From: a beta proteobacterium AAP99
GTDB taxonomy: Bacteria > Pseudomonadota > Gammaproteobacteria > Burkholderiales > Burkholderiaceae_C
DNA: 64,000 bases
Direction of reading: 5' to 3'
Assembly: GCA_001295775.1 (NCBI GenBank)
Contig: LJIA01000015.1
Coordinates: 28,308 to 92,307 of the forward strand
The position numbers were made by a program, and so were the translations under genes. Within the stretch, counting starts at the first letter, position 1. Each line of letters starts with the position of its first letter. This document shows, piece after piece, positions 32,597-42,387 of this stretch. Under the pieces are notes generated by a model that saw only the letters and a list, made by a program, of their open reading frames with translations, was not told the DNA's origin and searched no databases.

Positions 32597-33577
32597 TTAG
32601 CCGCGCCAGGGTGCAAGCTTCACTTCAGCTTGAGCCGCACCGCGTGCGCGTGCGAGCGACTGCGCCGCCTTGGCGCCGCGCCCGGTCAGGCGGTACAGCC
32701 AGCCGTTGATGCGCCGGCGCCAGACCTCGCTGCGCTGCAGGCGCAATGCAGCGGCCGGGCCGGCGTGCAGGGCATACAGCAGCACACGGGAGCGGCCGGT
32801 GTGAAAGGCGCGAAACGGACTGGGCGCCTGCGGGGCCGCGAGCTGCGCGGACGCAGCAGCATCGCGGCTGGAGGCGCCGTTGAGGTGGAAGGCCTGCGCC
32901 GCAGGCTCCACCAGGATCGACCAACCCGCCTTGCGCAGCCGCAGGCAGAGGTCGTTGTCCTCGTAGTAGAGAAAGAAGCGTTCATCGAAGCCATGGACGG
33001 CACGCAGCGCTTCGGTCCGAGCAAGCCAGCAGGCCGCAGTGGCGAAGTCGGCGCACAGCGGCCCTTCGGCCAGCCCGGTTCGGGGCTTCCAGGCGAATTC
33101 GTTCATGTGGTGCCCGGCCTCGGGCCGCCAGCCGCCGGCGCCGTCCGGGTTCAGGATCTGCGGCGCGGCAATCGCGAGCCGTGATTCGGCCAGCAACCAG
33201 GCGCGCAGGCGCTGCACATCGGCCGCGGCAATCGAACAGTCCGGGTTGAGCAGCAGCACGTGGGGCGTGGAGACTTGAGTCAAGCCCGCGTTGTTGCCGG
33301 CACCGAAGCCGACGTTTTGCTCCAGCCGAACCACCTGCGCCTGCGGCAGCGCCGCCTTGAGATGTGCAGCGCAATGGTCCGTGCTGGCGTTGTCCACCGC
33401 GATCACCTGTGGCGCATCCGCCAGACCCGCTGCGAGGGCAGGCACGCAGGCGCTGCTGTTGAAGAGCACGAGCAGGACAGTGACGTCCTGCGGCCAGTCT
33501 TGAGAGGACTCGGAAACCGAGATCAAGGCTGGATGCGGCTCTTCAGGCCAAAGTGGCTGAAAGGCCGCGCGGGACAA
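32597..33577 (-). CDS. Family 2 glycosyltransferase (C), rhamnosyltransferase-like
   Basis: The protein is a GT2 enzyme of the WbbL/rhamnosyltransferase-like type: TVLLVLFNSSA, VIAVDNASTDH, NVGFGAGNNAGL, LLLNPDCSIA and the acceptor-side motif FDERFFLYYEDNDLCLRLRKAG. The open frame starts with TTG at 33577 and has no in-frame ATG before the catalytic domain; another TTG is at 33526. The first 17 codons are made by REP-like copy C (33533-33586), so the true start is doubtful and the gene may have lost its original 5' end. First gene of the glycan cluster. Confidence 0.8.
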   Translation of the reverse strand: MSRAAFQPLWPEEPHPALISVSESSQDWPQDVTVLLVLFNSSACVPALAAGLADAPQVIAVDNASTDHCAAHLKAALPQAQVVRLEQNVGFGAGNNAGLTQVSTPHVLLLNPDCSIAAADVQRLRAWLLAESRLAIAAPQILNPDGAGGWRPEAGHHMNEFAWKPRTGLAEGPLCADFATAACWLARTEALRAVHGFDERFFLYYEDNDLCLRLRKAGWSILVEPAAQAFHLNGASSRDAAASAQLAAPQAPSPFRAFHTGRSRVLLYALHAGPAAALRLQRSEVWRRRINGWLYRLTGRGAKAAQSLARARGAAQAEVKLAPWRG

Positions 33578-33586
33578 GCGAACAGC
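33533..33586 (-). repeat. REP-like repeat, copy C
   Basis: Plus strand: ATGCGGCTCTTCAGGCCAAA, then GTGGCTGAAAGGCCGC and GGGACAAGCGAACAG. This is the reverse complement of the copy at 63833 with few changes. It overlaps the apparent 5' end of glycosyltransferase C and, with B1/B2, brackets the ycaQ-like and glycan genes. Confidence 0.75.
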
Positions 33587-33663
33587 CGCGCAACGGGGCG
33601 AGCACTGGCAGGCGCACGCTCTTGCCGTGGCGCCGAGCGTGCTCGGCGAAACCCCACGTCAAG

Positions 33664-33684
33664 CGCGGGACAAGCGGAAAGGGC
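33664..33684 (-). repeat. Partial REP-like repeat next to the ccsB stop
   Basis: CGCGGGACAAGCGGAAAGGG repeats the non-palindromic flank of the element (CAGACAAGCGGAAAG in copy D, reverse-complemented) about 90 bases from copy C. The palindromic half is missing. The 118 bases from 33578 to 33695 otherwise show no coding signal. Confidence 0.55.
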
Positions 33685-33695
33685 TTCAGGCCGAC

Positions 33696-35054
33696 TCAAA
33701 GCTGCCCGTAGGAGTGCAGTCCCGACAGGAACATGTTCACGCCCAGGAAGGCAAAGCCCGTTATCAGCAGGCCGATCACCGCCCAGTAGGCCGCGAACGT
33801 GCCGCGCAGACCCTTGATGAAGCGCAGGTGCAGCCAGGCGGCGTAGTTCAGCCAGACGATCAGCGCCCAGGTTTCCTTGGGGTCCCACTGCCAGTAGGCA
33901 CCCCAGGCTTCCGCGGCCCAAAGCGCCCCCAGGATGGTGGCGATCGTGAAGAAGGCAAATCCGATGGCGATCGCCTTGTACATGACGTCGTCCATCACCT
34001 CGAAGCTGGGCAGCACGGCAGCAATGCGCTTGCGGAACACCACCACGGAACCGGCAAAGAGCGCAGAGATCCCGAAATACAACGCCCAGTACGTGGGCAG
34101 ACCCTGCGTGCGGAACACGAGGGGTTCGATGCACAGCGCGACGCCCATCACGAAGAGGAAGCCCAGCGTGAACTTGTTGTTGGTGGCTGCCGCGTCCTTG
34201 AGCAGATAGGCAAAACCGACCATCGCTGCAATCGAGAAGGTGCCGTAGCCCACGAAGTTGGCAGGCACATGCAGCTTCATCCACCAGCTTTGCAGCGCAG
34301 GCACCAGCGGCTGGATCTCGTGGGCTTGCCGGTCAAAGGTGTACCAGAGCAGGAAGGCCACGGCCGCCACGACCACGAGTGACACAAATGCGCCCATGGC
34401 GCGGGTCTTGTGCTTTGCTTCGTAGTACAGATAGAAGACCGCGGTCATCACCGAGAACAGCACGAAGACTTCGTACAGGTTGCTCACGGGAATGTGGCCG
34501 ATGTCCGGACCGATCATGTGGCCCTCGCGCCAACGCACGAGCATGCCCGTGAGGCCGAGCACGGACGCCGCCCAGGTGAAGACGGTGCCCATCCACTGCG
34601 GCGTTTCCTTCTGCGCAAACAGGCCGATCCAGTAGCACACGCAGCCCAGCATGTAGAGCAGACACATCCACAGGATGGCGGACTGGCTGGAGAGGAAATA
34701 CTTGAGCAGGAAGGCGTTATCGGCCTGCTTGAGGTCACCGCCATAGATGGCGATGGCCAGCAGCGCCAGCGCACCGCTACCGATGAAGTAGTAGGCCAGC
34801 GGCCGCCATGCCCAGCCCAGCGCGATCAGTCCGGGAGCCGTGCCGATCAGGATCCAGGTCTCGTAGGAATCCATCTTGGCGTCGTAGCGCCACAGCGCGT
34901 AGCCCATCAGCGCGAAGATCAGCGAGGCGAAGCCCCAATCGAAGGCACTGCGGCTGAAGTAGGCGAGCACGCCGCTGCGCGGGCTGATGATGACGGATTG
35001 CCCCGGCACCTGTGGCGTCTGGTTCGTCTGCGACGCGACTGTGGTCGTGTTCAT
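33696..35054 (-). CDS. ccsB: Cytochrome c biogenesis protein CcsB (system II heme handling, CcsA/ResC-type)
   Basis: The 452-residue integral membrane protein is the heme-delivery half of the system II cytochrome c synthetase. The tryptophan-rich heme-binding (WWD) motif is present as WGAYWQWDPKETWALIVW near the C-terminus, with conserved histidines in GHIPVSNLYE, LHVPANFVGYG and WLHLRF. About eight to ten membrane helices are visible. It follows resB by 14 bases and works with it to attach heme to CxxCH sites of apocytochromes in the periplasm, such as the cytochrome c4 encoded upstream. Confidence 0.95.
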   Translation of the reverse strand: MNTTTVASQTNQTPQVPGQSVIISPRSGVLAYFSRSAFDWGFASLIFALMGYALWRYDAKMDSYETWILIGTAPGLIALGWAWRPLAYYFIGSGALALLAIAIYGGDLKQADNAFLLKYFLSSQSAILWMCLLYMLGCVCYWIGLFAQKETPQWMGTVFTWAASVLGLTGMLVRWREGHMIGPDIGHIPVSNLYEVFVLFSVMTAVFYLYYEAKHKTRAMGAFVSLVVVAAVAFLLWYTFDRQAHEIQPLVPALQSWWMKLHVPANFVGYGTFSIAAMVGFAYLLKDAAATNNKFTLGFLFVMGVALCIEPLVFRTQGLPTYWALYFGISALFAGSVVVFRKRIAAVLPSFEVMDDVMYKAIAIGFAFFTIATILGALWAAEAWGAYWQWDPKETWALIVWLNYAAWLHLRFIKGLRGTFAAYWAVIGLLITGFAFLGVNMFLSGLHSYGQL

Positions 35055-35068
35055 GGTCTAACCCTCGT

Positions 35069-37195
35069 TCACGCACCGCCCAGGCGCGCCACGGCGGCCA
35101 TCAGGCGGTCGAATTCAGCATCAAAGTCAAGCGTACGCTTTCGCGCCTGCACTGCGAAGCGGATGCGGCTCGCGCCGGGCTGCTGCGGATCGGGCTCAAC
35201 CACCGCCCAAAGGCGCCGCTCGCGCACATAGAACATGGCGAACACGCCGAGCACCAGCAGCAGGGAACCGAGATACACGAGGTACTTGCCGGGGGCGCGC
35301 GTGGTCTGAAACACGCTTGCCTGCACCTGGGTGAACTCCGCGAGCTGCAGCATGATCGGCGCACCGAAGAACACCGTGTCCGAGTAGGCGTTCATGGCGG
35401 ACTGCAGGAACTGCGCGTTCTCCGCAGTCTGCTGCAGCGGCGGCAGACCTGCACGCTGTCGCGCCATGTCATTGATGAGCTGTACGGTGCCGGCCAGCAC
35501 CTTCATGATGACGTCCGCGGCACGTTCGCGCTCGCCCTCGGGCACGTTCTGTTCGAGAAAGCGTGCGATCGCCGCGTAGCCGCCCTGCGCCTGTGCGCCG
35601 TACAGACCATTGCCTGCATACAGCTCGAGCCCACGCAGCGCGCTGTCGCGCAGCTGGACCCGCTGGGTGGCGTCACCATCGGTGGGCAGCGCCTGCGTCG
35701 CGAACTTGTCGGCTGCCTGGGCACGCAGGGTGGAATCGTTCAGCGCTGCACGCAACCGCATATAGCCGGTCAGCTCCATGTTCTCGTCGGCCGGGAAGCG
35801 GATGTAGCGGAACTGGTCGTTCGGGTTCTCGCGCATGCCAGCAAGAAACACCCGCTGCCCCTCCAGTTCCACCGGCACCATGTACATGTTGTATTCGCGT
35901 GCCTGTCCGGCCTGGTCGCGCAGCTTGTAGGAGAAGCTCGGGCCGACGTTGCGGAAATTGTGGGCTTCCTTCGCAGCAGCACTGCCCGCCGCTGCGGCCA
36001 CCGTCTCGCGGAATCGCTTTTCCACGAGCTCGCTGTTCTCCGGCATGCCGTTGGCCCGTGCCATGTTTTCGACGTTGATGGCGCGAAAGCCCGAGAACTC
36101 CACCGCATAGGCCTGGCTCTCGCTCTGATTCGTCAGGCTGGTGGATGTGCCGACCTCGCCCTCGAGCGGGAAGCTGTAGTCGCGTCCGCCGATCAGTGGA
36201 TAGCCCTTGAGCTTCAGGCGGCTGCCCCCGTCATCGAAGCTGCTCTGGTAGACCGCCACGCCCTTGTGGATCAGCGGTTTGTTGACTTCGATCCGGAAGG
36301 GGAAGGTGCTGCCATCCGGATCGCGCACGATGACCTCGCTGGCGAACATCTTGGGCTGGCCGGTGGCGTGGTACTCGACGATGAAGCGGTTCAGCTCAAT
36401 CTCGAAGGGCAGCTGCTGCACCAGGGTGCCATCCCGGTACGACAGGATCGAATGCGAAGCGCGCTTGCCCTCGGGAATCAGAATGTTGCCGCGATAGGAC
36501 AGCGTGCTGTCCTCGAAACGCCCGGTCGGCGGAACATCCTTGAGGAACATGTTCTCGCGCAGCGGTTCCTTGCCACCCAGCCAGGCCTGCACGTGCATCG
36601 GCACGGCGGAGTCCAGCAGTCCACCGATGCAGATCAGCACGATGGATGCGTGCGCAAGGATGTAGCCCAGCCGGTTGCTCGTGCCCTTGCGAGCTGCATA
36701 GCGCGTGGTCGCGCCGTCGGCGCTGGCCGTGGCCTTGGCCGTGTAGCCCTCGGCGACCAGCAGCTTCTGGAACACGCCGTTGGCCTGCGTACCGTCCATC
36801 GACAGCGTGGTGTCGCCCTTGTGCGAGAACGCGGCAAAGCTCTTTTCGGCCACCCGCTCCTTGAAGTCACGCATGTCGCCGAGCATGCGCGGCGCATTGC
36901 GCAGAATGCACAGTGTGGTGGACGTGACGAGGAAGGCCATGATCACGATGAACCAGGGCGCGTTGTAGATGGACGTGATGCCCATCTTCGTGAACACCTC
37001 GGCCCAGAACGGGCCGAACTGGTTCACGTAGTTCACGGCCGGTTCGTTCTGCTTGACCACCGTGCCGATCACGGAAGCGATCGAAATCAGCGTGAGCAGG
37101 CTGATGGAAAACCGCATCGAACTGATCAGTTCGACGGCTTCGCGCACCCAGCCAGGGCCGCGATCGAGCTGAATGCCGGTAGTCGAGATGCTCAC
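35069..37195 (-). CDS. resB: Cytochrome c biogenesis protein ResB (Ccs1)
   Basis: ResB is the second subunit of the system II cytochrome c synthetase, thought to hold apocytochrome in the periplasm. The 708-residue protein has three N-terminal membrane helices (from about residue 25, SMRFSISLLTLISIASVIG, to about 200, ILAHASIVLICIGGLLD), a very large periplasmic domain, and a last helix near 650 (YLVYLGSLLLVLGVFAMFYV). The frame starts with GTG at 37195 (MSISTTGIQLDRG). Its length is in the betaproteobacterial range. The gene lies after a terminator-like hairpin that follows the cytochrome c4 gene. Confidence 0.94.
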   Translation of the reverse strand: MSISTTGIQLDRGPGWVREAVELISSMRFSISLLTLISIASVIGTVVKQNEPAVNYVNQFGPFWAEVFTKMGITSIYNAPWFIVIMAFLVTSTTLCILRNAPRMLGDMRDFKERVAEKSFAAFSHKGDTTLSMDGTQANGVFQKLLVAEGYTAKATASADGATTRYAARKGTSNRLGYILAHASIVLICIGGLLDSAVPMHVQAWLGGKEPLRENMFLKDVPPTGRFEDSTLSYRGNILIPEGKRASHSILSYRDGTLVQQLPFEIELNRFIVEYHATGQPKMFASEVIVRDPDGSTFPFRIEVNKPLIHKGVAVYQSSFDDGGSRLKLKGYPLIGGRDYSFPLEGEVGTSTSLTNQSESQAYAVEFSGFRAINVENMARANGMPENSELVEKRFRETVAAAAGSAAAKEAHNFRNVGPSFSYKLRDQAGQAREYNMYMVPVELEGQRVFLAGMRENPNDQFRYIRFPADENMELTGYMRLRAALNDSTLRAQAADKFATQALPTDGDATQRVQLRDSALRGLELYAGNGLYGAQAQGGYAAIARFLEQNVPEGERERAADVIMKVLAGTVQLINDMARQRAGLPPLQQTAENAQFLQSAMNAYSDTVFFGAPIMLQLAEFTQVQASVFQTTRAPGKYLVYLGSLLLVLGVFAMFYVRERRLWAVVEPDPQQPGASRIRFAVQARKRTLDFDAEFDRLMAAVARLGGA

Positions 37196-37219
37196 GGGGT
37201 TTTTGTTCGCTCAGCAAAA

Positions 37220-37240
37220 AGGGCGGGGATGACCCGCCCT
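37220..37240 (-). terminator. Terminator between cytochrome c4 and resB
   Basis: On the minus strand AGGGCGGG-TCATC-CCCGCCCT is an 8-bp stem followed by TTTTTGC, a good Rho-independent terminator. It starts about 76 bases past the cytochrome c4 stop and ends about 25 bases before resB, so resB-ccsB must depend on partial readthrough or a promoter of their own. Confidence 0.75.
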
Positions 37241-37315
37241 CATGTGTTGACCTGCCGCCGGGACTTTCGTCGTGCGGCCGCTTTGACCCGCCGCACGCGA
37301 AAGGTTCCGCGGCAC

Positions 37316-37939
37316 TCAGCGCAGCGCTGCGATGTAGTCCGAAACCGCCTTGATTTCCTGATCGGACATGCGGGCAGCGATGGACGTCATCATCGGCGCG
37401 TTCTTTCGGGTGCCTTGACGGAAGGCAATCATCTGCGCCTCGGTGTACTCGGCCCACTGGCCGCCCAGACGCGGGAAATTCGCAGGCAGGCCGGCACCGG
37501 CCGGACCGTGGCAGGCTGCGCAGGCGGGCACCTGCTTGGCCGCAATGCCGCCGCGGTAGATGCGCTCGCCCAATGCACGCAGTTCCTTCTCGTTCTTGCC
37601 GGATGCCGGCTTGAGCTTCTGGGCCTCGAAGTACGCGGACACGTCACGCATGTCCTGGTCCGACAGCGCAGTCGCAAAGCCGAGCATCACGGCGTTGTTG
37701 CGCTCGGGCTCCTTGGCGCCGGGCTTGAGCTTGAAGTTCTGCAGCTGCTTGTAAAGGTAATCCGCGTGCTGGGCGGCGAGCTTGGGGTTGACCGGGCCGG
37801 TGGCATTGCCATCGGCGCCATGGCAGGCTGCGCAGGTCTGCGCGATCTGGGCACCGCGGTTGATGTCAACCTTCTGCTGGGCGAACGCCGAGCCGGCGCA
37901 GGCAGCAAGCATCAGCACGGAAACAAGCAACTTGTTCAT
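37316..37939 (-). CDS. Diheme cytochrome c4
   Basis: This 207-residue periplasmic protein has a cleavable signal peptide (MNKLLVSVLMLAACAGSAFA) and two CAACH heme-binding sites (TCAACHGADG and ACAACHGPAG), each in a class I cytochrome c domain with a distal methionine (NAVMLGF, NAPMMTS). Cytochrome c4 carries electrons from the bc1 complex to terminal oxidases. The start at 37939 fits the signal peptide; the longer frame upstream is not used. It lies directly before resB-ccsB, the system that attaches its hemes, and is divergent from engB. Confidence 0.95.
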   Translation of the reverse strand: MNKLLVSVLMLAACAGSAFAQQKVDINRGAQIAQTCAACHGADGNATGPVNPKLAAQHADYLYKQLQNFKLKPGAKEPERNNAVMLGFATALSDQDMRDVSAYFEAQKLKPASGKNEKELRALGERIYRGGIAAKQVPACAACHGPAGAGLPANFPRLGGQWAEYTEAQMIAFRQGTRKNAPMMTSIAARMSDQEIKAVSDYIAALR

Positions 37940-38146
37940 TGTTTTGATCGCAAGAGAGGGTGGGAGCTTTGCACAGTGCCGCCGAGGGTGGCCATGCCCC
38001 TGCATGACGCGCCAGCTCACCACGGACTGACAGGCGTACTTCGTTGTTTGCCAGATGCACGCCTAGCAACTTACAGCCACCAGATTCTACAATAGGGGTC
38101 TCCCGAGCACAGGCATGGTGCCGCTCCGATCCATTTCTGCGACCCC

Positions 38147-38890
38147 GTGCCGCATTTTTCCCGCCCTGCTCAAAAGAAGCGCACCAGCGCAGACGCCAGC
38201 CGCCCGAAGCCCGCCGCAGAACCTGCGAGCCCGCTGACGACGGCGCGATTTGCCTGCACCTACCCGCGCCTGAATACGCTGCCGCTGGAGGGTTTGCCTG
38301 AAGTGGCCTTTGTCGGCCGCTCAAACGCCGGCAAGTCCAGCGCGATCAATACGCTGGCGCAGCAGAAGGCGCTAGCCTTTGTCTCCAAGACGCCGGGGCG
38401 CACTCAGCACTTCAACTATTTCGCCGTCCCCGAGGGTGGGCGCGGCACCACAGACGCCCCGGCGGCCGGCTACCTCGTGGACTTGCCGGGCTATGGCTTT
38501 GCCAAGGTGGGCGGGCAGGCCGAGCGCAGCCATTGGGGCGAAGACTTCGCCGGCTACATCGCAGCGCGCCAGCCGCTGGCGGGGCTGGTGATGCTCATGG
38601 ACGTGCGCCACCCGCTCACGGAACTCGATGTGCAGCTGCTCGGCCTCGCACCGGTGAGCCTGCCGGTGCTCGTGTTGCTGACAAAGTCGGACAAGCTCAC
38701 GGCCAACCAGGGTCGACTTGAAGCGGCGAGCGTGGCCCAAGCGATTGCGCAGCTGCGCCAGACCTGGCGCGGTGGCGTCGTGGACGAAACCGATACGGTG
38801 ACGGTGATGCCGTTTTCCTCGCTGAGCCGGCTCAACGTGGTGCCTGCACGGAGATGGGTGGAACAGCGGCTGGGCTTTGGCAACGATTGA
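38147..38890 (+). CDS. engB: Ribosome biogenesis GTPase EngB (YsxC/YihA)
   Basis: EngB is an essential GTPase needed for maturation of the large ribosomal subunit. The 247-residue protein has G1 AFVGRSNAGKSS, G2 SKTPGRTQ, G3 LVDLPGYGFAK and G4 LLTKSDK. The frame starts with GTG at 38147; no ATG lies between it and the GTPase domain, so the first about 30 residues (basic, Ser/Pro/Ala-rich) form a genuine or annotated extension. It is divergent from the cytochrome c4 gene across a 207-base gap that should hold both promoters. Confidence 0.93.
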   Translation: MPHFSRPAQKKRTSADASRPKPAAEPASPLTTARFACTYPRLNTLPLEGLPEVAFVGRSNAGKSSAINTLAQQKALAFVSKTPGRTQHFNYFAVPEGGRGTTDAPAAGYLVDLPGYGFAKVGGQAERSHWGEDFAGYIAARQPLAGLVMLMDVRHPLTELDVQLLGLAPVSLPVLVLLTKSDKLTANQGRLEAASVAQAIAQLRQTWRGGVVDETDTVTVMPFSSLSRLNVVPARRWVEQRLGFGND

Positions 38891-38914
38891 CGCGCCAAGC
38901 GCTCGGGTTGCACC

Positions 38915-38952
38915 AAAAAAAATGCCTCGCAGCGTCTGGCGCGCGAGGCATT
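38915..38952 (-). terminator. Strong intrinsic terminator of the candidate anti-hemB RNA
   Basis: On the minus strand AATGCCTCGC (38943-38952) pairs with GCGAGGCATT (38921-38930) around a 12-base loop, followed by an uninterrupted T8. It may also act weakly on the plus strand for engB, but there no U-tract follows. Confidence 0.8.
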
Positions 38953-39035
38953 CAAACACCAGCTGAACATCAGGGGGGATTCAGCTGGCACCCGCTCAGG
39001 GAGGAGAAGCGGGAGACGACGCATCGTCTGAAGCG
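38915..39035 (-). ncRNA. Candidate anti-hemB small RNA
   Basis: The 407-base gap between engB and hemB, both on the plus strand, holds on the minus strand four consecutive hairpins: AGACGA-TGCG-TCGTCT (39014-39029), CCCGCT..AGCGGG (38991-39013), CCAGCTGAA..TTCAGCTGG (38959-38988) and a 10-bp terminator stem (38921-38952) running into eight Ts. A terminator on this strand makes sense only if a minus-strand RNA is made here. Place and strand agree with the anti-hemB RNA motif described in betaproteobacteria, as I recall it. The 5' end is not determined. Function unknown. Confidence 0.65.
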
Positions 39036-39039
39036 ATAG

Positions 39040-40305
<1,266 letters not shown>

Positions 40306-40318
40306 GACCGGATCGCGG

Positions 40319-41407
40319 ATGGAGCGTCTGGTCTTTCATCACGGCAGCCTGCAGCGCGAGGGCGACACGCCACCGGCTCCAGGGTTCGTCTGGCTCGATT
40401 ACTCGCATGAAGAGGTGGCCGAAGACCCGGAGGTCTGGCGCGCCGACGTACACGCCGCGGTCGGCGAGTGGATCTTCGAGGAACATGCGATCGATGCGCT
40501 GAACCTGCAGCATCCGAGCTACTTCGACGACACCAGCAGCTACGACATGATCGTGTTCCGCAAACTGGCGGTACCGCGCGCCGAGGGCAGCTTCGCGGAC
40601 ACCGGGCCGCTAGGGGATCCGGCCGGCAAGGGGCTGACACTCGGCGCGCTGCAGACGCGGCCCATCACCTTCTTCCTGTTCGATCACGCACTGGTGACCG
40701 TGCGCAGCAGCGAGTCGCGCACCATCGACCAGTTCAAGCAGCGCCTGTTCGCCATCGCGGGCAAGAAGGACATGACCGGCAATGGTGCGGCCACCGGCAA
40801 CCGCTTGCCCGCACGGCCCGATGAACTCATGCTGCGCCTGATCAACACCCTGGTGGACAGCTACCTGGCCCTGCGCCAGCCGCTCACCGAGCGTCTGGAT
40901 CACTGGCAGCGCGAGCTGCTCGCTCCGGGCCGCGCGTTTTCGAACTGGCGCGCCCTGCTCGATGCGCGCATCGAACTGCGCAAGCTTGAGGCGTTGTCCG
41001 AGGAACAGTACGACGCGCTGCAGGAGTACCGCGACAGCGTGCTCGATTCACCGGCCTGTGCGGAGCGCGACAGCGTGCTGGTGCGCATCAATGACGTGAT
41101 GGAACACATTCATCGCGTGCTGAACCATGCACGTCGGCTGGAGCAGACGGTGGAGTCTGCAGTGCAGTTGAATTTCTCGGCGCAAGCCCAGAGAACCAAC
41201 CGCATCGTGCAGATCCTCACCGTGGTCACCGTCATCATCGCTCCGCTCAATCTCATGGCCGGCCTGTACGGCATGAACTTCGAACACATTCCGGGTGCCA
41301 AGCACCCGGACGGCTTCTGGATCATGCTCGGTGTCATGGCCGCTGTCACCGTGGTGCTGCTGGCCTTCTTCTCGGCCAAGCGCTACATCGACCGCAGCCG
41401 GCGATGA
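40319..41407 (+). CDS. corA: CorA-family magnesium/cobalt transporter
   Basis: The 362-residue inner-membrane protein has a long cytoplasmic domain and two C-terminal membrane helices joined by the selectivity loop; the signature GMN is in AGLYGMNFEHIPG, after IVQILTVVTVIIAPLNLMAGL. CorA-type proteins form pentameric Mg2+ channels; divergent members carry Co2+, Ni2+ or Zn2+. The start at 40319 (MERLVFHHGSL) is preferred over 40262, which overlaps hemB. It begins 13 bases after hemB and overlaps the next gene by 4 bases. Confidence 0.9.
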   Translation: MERLVFHHGSLQREGDTPPAPGFVWLDYSHEEVAEDPEVWRADVHAAVGEWIFEEHAIDALNLQHPSYFDDTSSYDMIVFRKLAVPRAEGSFADTGPLGDPAGKGLTLGALQTRPITFFLFDHALVTVRSSESRTIDQFKQRLFAIAGKKDMTGNGAATGNRLPARPDELMLRLINTLVDSYLALRQPLTERLDHWQRELLAPGRAFSNWRALLDARIELRKLEALSEEQYDALQEYRDSVLDSPACAERDSVLVRINDVMEHIHRVLNHARRLEQTVESAVQLNFSAQAQRTNRIVQILTVVTVIIAPLNLMAGLYGMNFEHIPGAKHPDGFWIMLGVMAAVTVVLLAFFSAKRYIDRSRR

Positions 41408-42387
41408 GCACGCACGACATCGACGCGGGTGCGCCGCTGGCCCAGGCGCTGCGGCGCCCCTGCCCGAGTTGCAGGCAGGGCATGCAGCCCCTGCGCCTGG
41501 CCGGGCACTATGAGGTACCGATTGACATCGACCTCTGCCTGCCCTGCCATCTGGTCTGGTTCGACCATGACGAGTCGCAGCGACTGAGCGGCGCCGGGCT
41601 CTTGCGCCTGCTGGAGCGTATCGCGGCCTCGCACGCCGTGGCGGCACACAGCCTGCGCACGCAGCTGGACTGCCCGAGCTGCGCGCGCGCGATGAAGCTC
41701 GTGCACAACCTCACGCTGGCCGGGCGCAGCCTGCAATACAACTGCCCCGGCGGTCACGGCAAGGCGCAGACCTTCGCGCTGTACCTCGCCGAGAAGGGCG
41801 TGCTGCGACCGGTGCTGGTGCGCGACGTGAACCGACTCGCGCAGTCCGACGGCGGTGGGCTGGAATGCATCAACTGCGGCGCGGATGTGCCCGGCAGCAT
41901 TGGCGGGCAGGCAAGCAATCACGCACAGTGCGGCTACTGCAGCACGCCGCTGCATCTCGTGGACGTCGACGCGCTGGCCGACCTGCTGTTGCGCATGAGC
42001 CCGGGGCCGGACCGCGAGCTGGCCCAGCGCCAGCAAGGGCGACGCGTGGCCGGCAACTGCGGCCAGTGCGGCGCTGCGCTGGCGCCGGGGCTGCACATGC
42101 GCTGCAGTCATTGCCAGGGCACGCTGGCCACGACGCACCTGACCGGCGCGCTGGCCGCACTGCCCGAGCGCATGCGGGCCACGCGAGACCGGCGCCGCGC
42201 CAGCGACTTTGCACAGATGCCGTCTCTGGACAGCCGCTGGCGCGATCTGAAGGATCTGGGCGAACGCTGGCAGCAGGGGCCGCGGCAGTGGCGCAGTGGC
42301 GCGACGCGCGCGGACCGTTCGCGAGAAATCGATGGGCTGGGTGACTTTGTCGAAGCGCTGATCGACGCGATCGACCTCAGCTTCTAG
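41404..42387 (+). CDS. Multi-zinc-ribbon protein coupled to corA
   Basis: I do not recognise a named family. The 327-residue soluble protein has repeated Cys pairs: CPSCRQGM with CLPCH (residues about 20-50), CPSCARAM with CPGGH (about 98-120), CINCGADV with CGYCSTPL (about 157-180) and CGQCGAAL with CSHCQGTL (about 218-240), that is three or four zinc ribbons. The C-terminal 80 residues are Arg-rich and helical. ATGA overlap with corA indicates coupled translation, suggesting a job in metal handling, but that is inference. It converges with the next gene, their stop codons sharing CTAG. Confidence 0.85.
   Translation: MSTHDIDAGAPLAQALRRPCPSCRQGMQPLRLAGHYEVPIDIDLCLPCHLVWFDHDESQRLSGAGLLRLLERIAASHAVAAHSLRTQLDCPSCARAMKLVHNLTLAGRSLQYNCPGGHGKAQTFALYLAEKGVLRPVLVRDVNRLAQSDGGGLECINCGADVPGSIGGQASNHAQCGYCSTPLHLVDVDALADLLLRMSPGPDRELAQRQQGRRVAGNCGQCGAALAPGLHMRCSHCQGTLATTHLTGALAALPERMRATRDRRRASDFAQMPSLDSRWRDLKDLGERWQQGPRQWRSGATRADRSREIDGLGDFVEALIDAIDLSF

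Noticed and set aside
35012..38095. 1027-residue open frame opposite resB and the cytochrome c4 gene
   Set aside because: Same artefact: it spans several real genes and a terminator, and has shadow-like composition.
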